From Rotaria sp. Silwood1 (taxonomy: Eukaryota > Rotifera > Eurotatoria > Philodinida > Philodinidae), in the NCBI GenBank assembly GCA_905250075.1, contig CAJNOP010000276.1, positions 186,001 to 250,000 of the forward strand: DNA of 64,000 nucleotides, read 5' to 3'. Shown piece by piece: positions 21,902 to 41,800 of this stretch. A model generated the notes under the pieces. It was not told the DNA's origin. It was given only the letters and a program-made list of their open reading frames with translations, and searched no databases. Within the stretch, counting starts at the first letter, position 1; the number at the start of each line of letters is the position of its first letter. Both the position numbers and the translations under genes were made by a program.

Positions 21902-22610
21902 TTTTTATATTTATTTTCTTCAATCGTATGGTCGTTTCAGATCTTCCTTGTCGTCCCGTTATACTCATTGTATCTTGTCATAGGAAGAATTAATGCGACA
22001 GCAAAAGAAAAATTGCATTTGCTTATCTTATGTTTCAATGAGTCATTTGATGGATTTACTTATCCTTATTTTCTCTCTTGAAAAATAAAAATATCGAGTA
22101 TTTGTAGTAGGACAACGATAAAAAATGGAATGATGAGAGTCGTATTCTTATTCTTAAAATATAGCTGCAACAGTCGATGATGGTTTTCGTCTGAATTAAT
22201 GAATGTATTTTATTGGGCTTTTTCCCAAAGGACGCTTTTTTTTTCAACTGTTGTTCTTTTTTATGATATTTATTTTCACTGCTATTTTGAATTACGAATT
22301 CCATTGCATGAGATATGAACGTTTTTTTTATTGCCCAGCAAAAGTACATATGAGTATCTAAAAAGAGGTAGACGAATGGCAAGAATAGTCATAAGTACGA
22401 TTATTAAGACAATCATCAGAATTTTTTCGCTTTCTTCCAGTGATAAGTTAGGGAGAGCTTCCGTGTCCTGTTATTTTTCAAAGTAATCTAATGCACTTTA
22501 TAGAATTCACTGAAAAATTTTTAATATGAATTTATTTCTTTGCTTCATGTATTTTGTTCGTTGTTCACATAAAAAAAACAAAGAGTCAGAAAAAAAGACA
22601 AAAACAGAAT

Positions 22611-22702
22611 GAGGGTGTGGATGTGGGTAGTATGGGTATGGGTGTCGATGCTGGAGTGGGTGAGAATGTGGATTTCTGTACTTTATACACCCACACCCAC
22701 CC
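22611..22702. repeat. Telomere-like G-rich/C-rich hairpin (site e)
   Basis: The G arm runs from GAGGGTGTGGATGTGGGTAG (22611) through GGGTATGGGTGTCG and GAGTGGGTGAG to about 22665. The C arm is ACACCCACACCCACCC, ending at 22702. Confidence 0.8.
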
Positions 22703-23021
22703 TTCGACAACACGTTTAAACAAAAGAATTGCTGAATTCCACCTATTAAAAATACAGCTACAAAAAGCTCGTCCCATATCTTCTTTCAAACCTTTAAAGA
22801 CTGCCTTATGTATGGAAAAATATAATTTCATCGAATTTTCTATCTGTTATGTTATTGATAGGAGTCATTTGTTGTGTTGTTCTTATAGAATATTTTTGCC
22901 AATGATGATTTTTCAATGTTCGTGAAAGATGAATGTCATAGCAAAAGATGAGTCTCATTCATTGATTTTATGTTAGAAATATGAAAAAAATGATCCGTTG
23001 ATTACGGTTGAAAGTCAGATA

Positions 23022-23067
23022 TAGGTGTGAGTGTGTAAATATGAGTGCGTTTTTCACCCACACCCTC
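23022..23067. repeat. Telomere-like G-rich/C-rich hairpin (site f)
   Basis: ATAGGTGTGAGTGTGTAAAT and GAGTGCG precede CACCCACACCCTC, giving an imperfect hairpin of about 45 nt. Confidence 0.65.
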
Positions 23068-23773
23068 TTTTCCTGTTTCCTAATAGAAAATAGAATCAAA
23101 AATATCTTCTCCCAAAGAAATCTGATGGAAAGTCTTATTTTACCATCCTCTTTTCAGTATCTACCAAAAAGTAATATAAAGCTACTTTCTGCGGAATCTT
23201 TAATCGATCCCACTAGGAAATACACTCCGGAACTCTGCTCCTGTTTCATTTATGCTGTCAACAAAATTCATTTACTTTCTTCAATAAAAAGGAGTAATAC
23301 TGAATAAAGTTTTTTTTCACTTTTATACCGAATTTTTGCAGAAAAATAACATCTTCTTTTTCGATACAAAAATCTAACGAATACAATACTTTTTGAAGAC
23401 ACGATGGAAGTACAGTCTTACAAGTTTATGATAATATATAGTGTATACATTTGCTGTTTTTTGTTAGCAATGAGAAGTTTCGGAGGTCACCAAAGATATT
23501 TGATACTGTACATAGTTTTTTCTATCACATGATGATATTATCATTTCAATTTGAAAGAGTTCGGTTTATTCGTGATGCATTGGTTATGATGACAAACAGA
23601 AGAAGAAGAGATACAACGAAGAGCGGTTAGAGATGAAGGTTACGAATGTAACATCTGACAACGAAAGAATCGAACGAACACGAATATATATATATAAGAA
23701 CAGAGTGGACAAATTTTGGATGCGAAACATGGGTATTTCCAACACATATAAATGTCCTAGAAATCTCTACCTG

Positions 23774-23872
23774 AATATCCACAACAAACCCTCATTCCAC
23801 TGACACTTTTCTCGCACCCATACCCACATCACCATACATCCACATTCACACAACCACACACACGCGAGAACA
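23774..23872. repeat. C-rich telomere-like patch (site g)
   Basis: A degenerate C-strand run includes CGCACCCATACCCACATC and CACACAACCACACACACG. No matching G-rich arm is nearby. Confidence 0.5.
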
Positions 23873-24571
23873 TTTATATTGTAATCTTACGAATTAACTG
23901 CAACAAACTTTCGAAGAAGATTAAAAGACAATAGTGCTTTTCATTTTAGATTCTTGAGATAGTTTACGGATTAAATGTCTTTCTAAATAGTGACTAAAAT
24001 AGATCATTGTAAAAAAGCTTGATTTCTTTTTGTTTTCTCATGTTAAACATGATAAATGCACAAATGTCAAAGAGATTTTTGTCTTTCTTTTTTCTTACAA
24101 TTATTGTCATTTATTCTTGATCATCAACTGCCATATGGAAATGATAGTATCGCCTGTATACAATATTTGAGACATAGAAAAATAGATATTTTACCAGAAA
24201 AGTGATATATAAGAAAACTCATTACAAGGCCACGATAAATTCACGGCATACAACACCACCTATCGAAAAATCGGATTTTTCTATTTCTAATGTAAAACGA
24301 ATAGAATCTTTTTAAATCTAAGGTTTAAATTTAAAAAAAAGAAGTTAATTTATTTTTCACATTTCAAATTAAATCAAATCAGAGTAATGAAATTAAAATC
24401 TGAGTACCTATGAATATATGTTTCTTATCATAGATTTAACCTAAAACCATTTCTTTTCTTTTTTTTTTTTACATATATACATCCATAAAATGCCTTAAGC
24501 AAGCCGTACGATAATTTGTATAAAGACTTTAGTCGATGTCTATCATAGCAAAAAAAAGAAATGAACTTTAC

Positions 24572-25558
24572 TAGAGATCTACAGGAAACTCCAAAACCCG
24601 ATTTCAACTTGGGCAGAGTCTGAGTCGGGATTACTGAATAAAGTTTTTGGAGTCAAATCGGAGTCTAAATTACTACCGCTCGTGATGCATTCTTGCTATT
24701 TGATGTTACAATAACTTTATTTTCCATGCAAACAAACAAAAAAACTTAAAGACAATGCTCACTACTAGAGTCCTGCACAGAGTTAATTTCATAGGGGCCG
24801 CCGCAGGCAACTAGTTTTTGTCAAAAATTTCGATTTAGCATAAGAACTTTTTTTGAATTGAAGGTTTCGTTCTCTGATATTTACTGTACAAAGCGATGCA
24901 TTTTGGAGACTTCAATGGCATCTTACCAAGGTCAATGGATATCAAAGAAAGTCAGAGTCCAATTCAACTCCAGTTTTGTTCGACTCTGACTTTCTTTGAT
25001 ATTCATTGATCTTGACAAGACGTCATTGAAATCTCCAAAATGTATCAGTTTATACAATAAATATCAGAGAATAAAATCTTCAATTAAGCAAAGTTTCTAC
25101 GCTACGTTGAAACTTTTGACAAAACAATTAGTTGACTGCGGCGACGATTCTGCGATTAACTCCGTGCAGGACTCTACGCACTACAAATACTAAAAATGAA
25201 TTTCATGACACAAAAATGACCTATCTTTTGCCTATAAGATTGAAAAGATCAGCCACGTAAAAAGAAAATATTATTGATCAAGAAATATTTCAGTGTCATC
25301 TGAAGTATAATAATGCTGATCATCATCACTTCTCGATTGCTTGGGCATAGTACATGTCGAATGATTCCTAATTATTGTTTTTTATTTCCACTACAGAACA
25401 AGTAAAAAAGAAATTCAAAATTAATCTTTTGACGGTTCTAAGACTTTCTTTCATCTTTTTGATGAACAAATTTCGGACTTTTTCGGAGTTTTAAAGGGTT
25501 GAAATCGAAGCCGAAGTCGGATTGCGGAATAAAAAAAATTTCACGTCGCAGGTCTCTA
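24572..25558. mobile_element. Outer hAT-like MITE containing a nested copy
   Basis: Outer ends TAGAGATCTACAGG (24572) and, on minus, TAGAGACCTGCGACG (from 25558) are inverted and share interior words (ATTTCAAC, GAGTCGG/GTCGGATT, GAATAAA). The flanks AACTTTAC and AACTTCAT agree at six of eight positions. The inner element 24766-25176 interrupts it. Confidence 0.55.
24766..25176. mobile_element. hAT-like MITE with foldback structure (411 bp), nested
   Basis: Ends are TAGAGTCCTGCACAGAGTTA and, inverted, TAGAGTCCTGCACGGAGTTA. The flanks CTCACTAC (24758-24765) and CGCACTAC (25177-25184) give an 8-bp duplication with one mismatch. The arms remain paired far inward, for example ATTTTGGAGACTTCAATG at 24900 against the complement of 25024-25041. 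There is no coding sequence. Confidence 0.75.
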
Positions 25559-25566
25559 AACTTCAT

Positions 25567-26565
25567 CCAGCAAATATCAAGATAATAATCACTCTCCTAC
25601 AAATATACGCGCACATGTGTCACGCTTCACCGAGTCTTATCATATTCTCGTTCGTCTTTTCTTTCTTTCTTTCTTTTTCATTTTGTCTCTATTCGAGGCC
25701 AATATGTTTCTTATAGTATGAATCATATTTAGTATAATTATATAGTTGAATTGGAATATAAGTATATTTACAAATATAGAAATATATTTAAGCGTCGCAA
25801 TCATAAAATCACGCATGTAATACAGGATATTTGAATAGTACCTGTAAAACTAATACAGATAAAACGGGTATTCACAATTTTTTTCTTTCAGTATCGACAT
25901 ATAAAAAAAAAACTTTTCGTGAAGAGCGAAACGAGTACTGATTAAGCGATTAAAATCTTTTCTCGACATATAGAGAATGAACAAAAACAGCGACAGATAG
26001 ACAATTAAATTGGACAAAGCGACATTCCTTCTTTGATAATCCTAACGACATAATAATAGTGTCTCTGTATTGGTACCAAGATATATATATATATATATAT
26101 GTACATTCATAGAAAAGAGTCAACCTTCTTTGCTGCTTTTTTTTTGTAGTTTCTTACCTACACGCTTGTTTCTTTTCGTTTGCTTGTTCTCTCCTTGTTT
26201 CTCTCTCTCTTCTCATTCTTTGCGCAATTGCACACTGTTTCGTTTTCGTAGCTCGTTCGCTCTTTATGTCGAAAGAATATTGCGATAAAATCTCTCGCGT
26301 TGACGCGCCATGCTCATACACAAGAAATCAAAAAAATCGATAGACTATCTATCTTTCTCTCAGTTTGACAGCTTATTGGCTGTGCATTTACACTTTGCCA
26401 ACATTACTACCATCATCACTAACAACTAGAAACAAAACAACAATAACAATCTACCGACATTGTTTTTTTAACAACACAGGACAAAGAGACAGTGTACCAT
26501 ACATATAGGAAGTATCTTATTATTAGTACCATACATTACGAGTAGGCAGGATTATTCTGTCTATT
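25567..26565. promoter_or_regulatory. Upstream region of the PKA-like gene
   Basis: About 1 kb before the kinase start is AT- and pyrimidine-rich, with a (TA)n run of about 20 bp at 26081-26101 and CTTTCTTTCTTTC at 25660. No promoter motif can be assigned with confidence; the promoter role is inferred from position only. Confidence 0.3.
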
Positions 26566-34118
<7,553 letters not shown>

Positions 34119-34527
34119 ATAAATTTCAACAACGAAAATATAAAATAAAAATAATCAATCAAACTTTTCTTTTTTTAAAATTCTATTAATAACTGTTCCT
34201 TTCTTTTTTGCAGCAGTATCTCTTTTCATGTAAAGATCTGTATTATCGCGTATTTTCTTCTCTCTTCTTTTTTCCGTCTTACCTGTCTTCGGTTTTTTCA
34301 TTTTATGTCCTGTCAGTTCTAACTGATTCGGTGCTGTTGTTCTCGGTGTTGTTAATATCGTCTGTAATTTTTCTGAACATATAATTGTCTTTTTTTTTTC
34401 GAAAAACTTTGCTTCTTCTTCTCTATCTCTCCTTTTTTTTCTGTCTTATTTTGAACTCTCGCCATTTATAAGTGCGTCAAAAATAAAAAACAGAACATCT
34501 CTTTTATTTACATATGAAAACTAACTA

Positions 34528-34573
34528 GAGGGTGTGGGTATGTGTGGATCAAGAGTGAACTCACACCCACTCT
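34528..34573. repeat. Telomere-like G-rich/C-rich hairpin (site h)
   Basis: AGGGTGTGGGTATGTGTGG (34529 onward) is followed after about 12 nt by TCACACCCACTC. It lies about 410 bp downstream of the kinase stop codon. Confidence 0.75.
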
Positions 34574-35807
34574 CGAAATTTGAATGACTACAATATGTTT
34601 GTAACTATTTGGTAGTCGATTTTCTGTAGTAATGGTCGTTGTAAATGCATTTCTTTGCGATAACAGGATGACATGCTTAATTACAGAACAATGTAACTTA
34701 TTTTATAGATTATAATATGTGGCATAAGTTGCCTTATCATATAGTTATGTACATTACTTCTTATAATGCACCAAGAACTCTATACATTGTAATGTGACCA
34801 CTACATCCTTATGACTAGAAACTCATACATCCCTAGCAAATATTGATCCACAAACAGAGTAGAAAATCCAAAAAGATGGTCAATCATCCTAATCTTGGCT
34901 TATTATTGAGTGCTTTTGTGTCCTCTTGGAAAATGTTAAAATGACCTAATTTTATCATAAAAGATTTTTAAAGACACATGAAAAGGGGCATTTTTAGTCT
35001 CAAAAATGTTCAAAAAGTTTTTTCCTGTACCACGCATAGATAAAGTCATTTTTATCAAAAGAACAAGATGTCAAAATATTGTAAAGAACGTGCATATAGA
35101 TGTACGATTAGGATGTCAGTCAGAGCATATAAATGCTGCACATTTACACCAAGCAGTTTTGAGAAGGATTATTTTAAAATCTTTTGTGTCTCTTATATTT
35201 TATTATTTTTTCATTATTGAGTATATGAAATCTTCATGCAAACCAAGCCTATTTCTCATACATTATTTGATTTAATTTTTTCTAATAACATTCACATTTA
35301 CCGTCGTCGTATCAACATTTAGAAAATACACTGAATAATTTCAAACAGTAATTTCACTAGTGAAATAACAACTTTATTGTTTATTTTAATCAATAATTTA
35401 ATAGAAGAAAGGAAAAGTTCATCCTGCTCTTGATGATAAGAAGGTAAACGAGTCTTATGCATTTTTTTTTGTTAGTTACCGATTTCTATATAAAAACATG
35501 ATCTATAATAAAATTGGCTATTAAAACAGCAGGACATCAGTTTTATTCAATGGATTCGGAAAATCATTGGTCTCTGACTTCAGAAAGAAAACGATCACTC
35601 CAGAGTGCTACAGCAGTCATTTAACACATTTTGTACATTTCAAAATTCTCATTATTTATTTCTTTTAATCAAACTTTGTTTATCTGTTAGATATAGCAAG
35701 TAGACTGGACAAATCCTAGTTTACGCACACCTTAAAATTCTAAAATTTTCAGCAAGCGTAGAGCAAAGATTTTTCTGTCTATGTACAAGTTTGATTTATT
35801 ATATGGC

Positions 35808-35870
35808 GAGTGGGGTCTAGGGTGTAGGTAGATATTTTATTTGTTTTAATCCGCATCAAAGCCCACATCC
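35808..35870. repeat. Telomere-like hairpin, weak (site i)
   Basis: GAGTGGGGTCTAGGGTGTAG is followed about 30 nt later by AAGCCCACATCC. The pairing is short. Confidence 0.45.
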
Positions 35871-36087
35871 AAAACGAGTGAATATGCAAACGAAATACCG
35901 TAAATATTGTGTTGTTTTATATTTTAGCATTCATAGAGTTTTCGGGAAACGTCGAGAAATCCTACTCCTTCGTCCTTGAACACCTCTCGAAGCAAAACGT
36001 TTTATTTTCCATTTTTCATTCATTAAGCGTTTTTAATAGAAAAATTTTAAGCGACGCAAAAATAGAATCTTAGTCACATTGACTACT

Positions 36088-37359
36088 TCATGTTGTTGAT
36101 AATGTCATTTTCGCTCTAATCCATGGCAAGTAGTAACTAACACGCACAAAGACAGCTGGTATACCAATTTGACAATTTGTGCTGAAGCTAACAATTCCAT
36201 TCAAATACCTGTACAAAGAAGAATAAGTCGAGTCAAGGAAAGATTATTCTAGATCAATTGATTATCTTCTAACAAGCAGAAGTTACTTCTTACCATCGTT
36301 CACTGTTCTTATACAACAAGGGACCACCAGAATCATCATTACATTACCCAGCTTCCGCTGTGGCGGCACACATTTGTTTTTGAGTATCATACTTTGATGA
36401 AGCCAAAAATCCACGACAGCTCATTACATTCAAATCTATTTGTTTCAGTACTGCACTTATATCACCGTTTACTGATGTTTTTCCCCAACCGACTACAAAA
36501 GAAAGGAAACAATGACCAATAAGATAGAAAATCTGATGTTTGATTCTATTTTTTTCTGCTCGTGTATCAATTATCATTGAGAAAAGATTTTGTCAAGGAG
36601 AGTAAAAGAAAAAAGATGAAAAGGGTGAGATCTTTTCTTACGGACATAAACTTTTTCACCAATGCTTGCTTCTGGACCTGGAAGACAGATAAAATTTATT
36701 TTATCTGTAACTTTAACAGATTTTGATAAATAAATGACGGCTATATCATTTGATAGTTTCACACTATTATACTCTTCTTGTACATAGATCTTTTCTGCAC
36801 TTATTTTCTGTTCCATAAAATGCACCCCGACTATATCATGTAGACCGACAGTAACTGTATAGACTTGTTTTGGCTTAATACAATGTGCTGCCGTAAGAAC
36901 ATGTCATTCATCAATCAGAGTTCCACCACACATATGATCAGTTCCATGTACCAAAACATGCCACGGCTAAGAGATAGTAATACGTGATGGAAGTTGAATA
37001 GAGTGAAAACAGAAGTACGTTAAACTTACCCATGAATGTGGTTGTACAACAGAACCACCAATAATACGTTGTCCCAATGGTGTGTATAATTGTTTACCAC
37101 ATTCTTTTGGAAAATATGGTGCTGGCGTAGTTGATGACATGCCTTGACAGCAGAGACGCATTTGTGCAATTGTATCGTTTTGCTTCAATGAAACAACACT
37201 GATACATTCAGGATTCGTTTCAAGAGACACATTGCCAGTTGGCCGATTCATTCATTGTGTACAAATTTTACCATTATCGCGAATATTGAAAATAAGCAAT
37301 TCAGCAGAGAGACTTCCAAGAAAGCAAAGAAGAAAAAGAATATTTCTAAGAAACTTGAT
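36088..37359 (-). pseudogene. Trypsin-like serine protease pseudogene
   Basis: Four exons can be followed on the minus strand: 37359-37030, 36966-36642, 36492-36294, 36208-36088. They give a signal peptide (LRNILFLLCFLGSLSA), an S1 activation site RIIGG, the His motif LTAAHC, the Asp motif NDIAV, the Ser motif DSGGPLL and a final NGIVSF...PWI segment. Four lesions are visible. The start codon reads ATC. TGA stands before MNRPTGN. TGA stands where Trp is expected in DEWHVLTAAHC. TAA stands just before CNDDSGGP. The oxyanion Gly193 position is also Asp. All splice sites remain, so decay is recent. S1 proteases of this kind are secreted digestive or processing enzymes; this copy cannot give a full product. 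Confidence 0.85.
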
Positions 37360-38020
37360 TTAATGTGAAAGCTATTCTTAGAATAAAATAAGAGCTGGCA
37401 GCTGCATTCTGTTTGTCAAATCAGAAACACACTTTTAAAAAGCAATTTTCAAATTTAATCCTTTATTTTTATGTTTTTCTCCTTTTCTTTCCAAAACTTA
37501 ACTGATTTTTGATAGGCGTATCGATTTTCAAGATCTACTAACCAATTATACAGTAATTAATATTGAAGTGATGAATAACACTTTTGTGATGTAGTTTTGG
37601 ATTCAGATTTCAGCAATCAAAATTGTACTTTGCCTCTTAATACATAAAAAAGTCATATGTCAAATACCGTCATGCGAAACATGATCTTCACTTGAAGAGC
37701 TTGTCAATGAAGACCCAATAGGTCGAAAGAGCAAAACAACTTTCTTAAAGGCTCCACCTTCCCTCGCACTCAACAAACGATCTCGATCTATATCTAAATT
37801 TCATAACATGTTGGGACTATACTTGAGTAATTACGGTCATATTTTCATCCCGATATCCCTATATTTGATAGAGATATTGACTGAAGAGTGGCCAAAAATA
37901 CATTATTTAACAAATCAAATTTCTCTATCCATCCGATTCTACATATTTGATTTGTTTCGCTAGAAATTGCATATCATCAGTTTCCGATGAAACTAACATA
38001 AGAATCAGCTACTGTTATAT

Positions 38021-38240
38021 ACAGATACTCCAAAAAGTATCCGGACACCCGCATGTTTTCTTTTGTATTTCTTGGTTCGCGAAGCAGAAACAAGAGATAA
38101 AAATTTTCTTTCTTCATTGAAATATTATATCAACAGATAGAGCTCGCTTTGCTCGTTCTAGCGATGTGCAAATAATATAATTCTGATGTCAGAAAAGCGA
38201 GTATCTAACACATTGGAGAATCGGATCTTTTCATGAGAAA
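38021..38240 (+). mobile_element. Tc1-like transposon end fragment
   Basis: TACTCCAAAAAGTATCCGGA followed by CACCC near 38027-38050 is the style of Tc1-family terminal repeats. About 140 bp downstream ATGTCAGAAAAGCGAGTATC opens a short frame (MSEKRVSNTLENRIFS) that breaks at once and could be a transposase N-terminus. No opposite end was found nearby. This is a tentative solo-end remnant. Confidence 0.4.
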
Positions 38241-38514
38241 TGCTCTCGTTGTTCGCGATGATAGTCAAAAATTGCTAATTTACTCATTGAAGAACACATC
38301 AATCAAACAAGGTATTTATGTGATCGTTAAGACACTATAAATCTACATAGTAACAATAGGAATCTATAGACGTTGACGAATTTTAAAGTAGAATATAGAA
38401 TGAATGGCTCAGTCGCCGCATTCACGAAGAAGACAGTTTGCTTGTTTTTGTATCGAAAATACTTAGATCATGAGAGGCAATTGACGAATTTCGTTATCCC
38501 GAGAGTCTCAGGAT

Positions 38515-38602
38515 AGGTGTGGGTGTGAATGTTGGTGATGAGTGATTGTAATCTTCTGATCGTTGGACACTAGCAAATATATTGTCACACTCATACCCAC
38601 AT
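38515..38602. repeat. Telomere-like G-rich/C-rich hairpin (site j)
   Basis: ATAGGTGTGGGTGTGAATG and TTGGTGATGAGTG precede CACACTCATACCCACATC, with a loop of about 45 nt. Confidence 0.65.
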
Positions 38603-38849
38603 CTTTCTTGGCTTGAAATTGGTCAGAGCTCGCATCGGTGTATCCCAAATTGTAAGAAAAAAATTCGATCCTCTTTAATAATCATTGTCTTTCAAATTCA
38701 TACGAATATGTGACTTTTAATTGACTCTCGCTGACATTCATACATACAATAGACTCACTATTTATTAGGTAAATGACAGGAAAAAAAATACTGAAAAGCT
38801 TTTTCTAAAATTTTTTGATCGAAATGTCAGAAAATGAAAAGAAAATTTG

Positions 38850-41800
38850 TTATTCATCTTCTTGATTTCTTAAATAAATAGCCATTTGTTGTTCTTCTTC
38901 ATTATAACATTCAGAAGAAAGAGCTGTATCATTAGTTACTAAAGATCGGGCATGTAATAAATTTTTTCGTTGATGAAAAAAATGAACAAGATGTGAAGCA
39001 ATATAAAAGATAATTGCCATCAATATGCAAACAGCTAAAAGCGTTGGAAAATGATTTGGATTACGATCCATTACTAAACCTAAAAGATTCAAAAAGAATT
39101 AAATATAATCTACCGTTTATAAGGTTTACCAGCTATTTTATTCAATGTCATGGCTCCAAGTGCTGTTCCACATAATAGTAAACCAAGAAGCATTGGTATA
39201 ACATTTAATCTTTGATTAAAAAAACCAAATGATAATGGGAATATCGGTGCAAATATCAAACCAGTTACTGCACCAAGAATAAATAAACTTGTACCTGTTA
39301 AACCAATAACCCAAACATAGATAAGCCAAGCAGTAGCAAGACATGAAGCTCCAAACCAAATAATATTAAGACACATATTCACTGATAAAAATACAGATAT
39401 AATGGCAAAAATTAATCGTCCAATCTATTTCAGCAAAAAATTATTTATTTTATTTTTCAATCTTAACTGTTTTCAAAAAATAAATAAATTTCTATTTCAG
39501 AAGAATTTTTCATGCAAAAAAAAGTTCTGTCCATTAATAGAAATTCATTTAATTAAATCTGCTTTTGTAATAATTAAGAAACGAAATAAAAATGTTTTTC
39601 TATATTTGAAAATATTTAATGAAAACTTTTTTGGTAGATTCATTCTCATAAAACATTTCTATTTTTCCTGTAATTTCATTACTAAACGTAACTGAAACAA
39701 TCAAAGTGGTATTAAACAGTTTCTTATACACATTTTATTAATCAGGCACTAGTCAGACACTATATTGTTCGTAACTTACTCACGACTTTCTAATTTTTTT
39801 TCAAATGAGACCAAGGAAATTTACTTCAGCGTAAGGTTCAGGTCCTTCGCGTTGTGCCCTTTTCAAAAATGTACTAATAGATTTCTACGACAACTCCACT
39901 AAATAGATTACTATTTGTATTTTCATCAAAAAAAGATTCTTTGCTAATGATTAATTATACGATTGCTAGTTGTAGAAGAAATGGTCGGAATTACTATATG
40001 ATTTGTCGATATTTTTCAGTCTCTTCAATTAATATATGAATACAGTTCTGTTATTACCAAGATGAATATTTGTTGCTCCAATCGCAAAATAATCATTATA
40101 GTTATAAATGAATCACAGACGCAATTTTTCCGTACTCATCTGTATATCCTAATTCATCAGTTGAGATCATGGGCGGCGGAACGATTTTAATTTAGGGGAG
40201 GCTCAAAATTTTTTCCTAGGCAATGACGAGAGATGGAACAAAAAAGGAACTATTTTCTACTTTTTATAATGTTCGCTATATTTTAAACGCATTTTTGGAT
40301 TTATTCATGTCAAAATTTGAACCATAGGGAAAAATTTTACGGCAACGTTACCTTTTCTATTGGATAATTAGCATGTACATAAAAATCTTACACCTAATCT
40401 AATGTGAATATAGCAAGGCAGAGCTAAAAGCACTTCCCACGACCGAAAATGATTTCATGCTGTTTTTTTTCGAATGAACCATTACAGCTATTCTTCTATT
40501 CCATGTAAACTAATTCTTCTTCATATGAAGGATATCGATATGACTAAAAGTGATCAGCAAATAAAATGTGCCAAAAGTCATTGTGACTTATTAAATGCAT
40601 TTCAATGCACTATTATTCAAGCTGAATTTAATATTTTTTATTTCAAATAGGAGCCTAGGAACACTTTGTTCTTAAAGATCAAGTTAATCAACAACGTAGC
40701 AAAAGCAGGATTTGTAGCTACAAAAAGAAAAACACTAGGCTTTTTCTATGTCAAAAACAATACAGTGTTATTTTCTATATCTACTAGAACTTTGTTCGTC
40801 ATTGTGCACTTCAAATCATTTAGATCTTTCAGTATTGTTTGACAGCCTTTTTCTGACACATTTTGAAAAGAACCAATAACTGATGCATTTTCCCTCGGTA
40901 GGTCGTTCGTGCCTCTTCGAAAAGCATTAAGGCCGTGAAACGTGTGCGTTGGAGTATTTAACAACACATGTTATTATTAATATTGGTTTTCTTGCTCCTT
41001 TTTCTCGAGAATATATCAGAATGAGTATTTGTAAAGTCGTGAGGATAGATTTGAATGATTTGAAGTTCCTAATAACGATTGAAATTCTAATAGATATCGA
41101 AAAAAACGCTTCATATCGTTTTCCACATAGAGAAAAACCTCATTTTATTCTTTTTTGTATTCGCAAATTCCACTTTTGCTACATTGTTGTTGAAACAGGT
41201 CTTTAATAATACAGACATGTTAGTCTCTTCTTTCAAATAAAATAAGTTTTGTGTTAAGCTTCATTGCTACAGGAGTTACATGTATTTTCAATAGTAACCT
41301 TTGGCACATTCTGTATGTTCTTTATGTGTTATAAACAGGGAGTTTTAATGCGGTCAGTTAAATTAGTTGATAACATATTCACACTAACTACGTGAATATT
41401 AGTGATTATACTCATTTTTTTTCTTGTTCTTTTAAGAAAGACATGCTTCGACGCTATTTAGTAAAGATTTTGTCTGCCAAAAGATTCATGTTCATCTATT
41501 ACTTCAAAATTTTTTGTAAAACTAAAACAGAGATAAATGTTTGTGATCCGAAAGTCATAGAGGCACTACAAATATAGTGATACACATGGACTACCTAACA
41601 TTTGACTGGGTGTACCATTCAAAAAACACGAGACAACCTTTGTTCAAAGAGTTCTCGCTAATAAGACATAAACCTGCGATTATATCTTTAAAATATTTTT
41701 TAGTATTTGAGCCTCCCCAAGCCTCCCCTATATTTTTTTACAGGAGGTCCGAGCCTCCCCAAGCCTAATGGCTCCGCCGTCCATGGTTGAGATGGTTATT

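Larger units (their letters stand above)
20161..24563. other. Long intergenic region with telomere-like hairpins
   Basis: No gene is recognisable in these 4.4 kb. Short open frames overlap simple or telomere-like repeats. Four telomere-like patches (21820, 22611, 23022, 23774) are listed separately. An ATATATATAT run is at 23684. Confidence 0.5.
34119..36087. other. Intergenic region between convergent kinase and trypsin genes
   Basis: AATAAA at about 34144 probably ends the kinase transcript. The following 350 nt are pyrimidine-rich. The open frame 35006-35275 is unsupported. Two telomere-like hairpins are listed separately. Confidence 0.4.
37360..38849. other. Intergenic region between trypsin pseudogene and transporter
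   Basis: No intact gene is seen. It holds a Tc1-like terminal fragment near 38020 and a telomere-like hairpin near 38515. Confidence 0.4.

Noticed and set aside
22554..22925. 123-aa open frame on plus
   Set aside because: Runs through a telomere-like repeat; an overlapping minus-strand frame is equally open.
35006..35275. 89-aa open frame
   Set aside because: No homology or exon features; ends in low-complexity F/I/Y-rich text.
36088..37359. Stop-codon reassignment (TGA as Trp) in the trypsin gene
   Set aside because: All other genes here use TGG for Trp normally, one stop is TAA, and the start codon is lost, so simple decay fits better.
40746..41206. Two facing open frames sharing DLNDLK inside the hAT-like element
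   Set aside because: The similarity comes from an internal inverted repeat; no BED finger, DDE or hATC motif is present.
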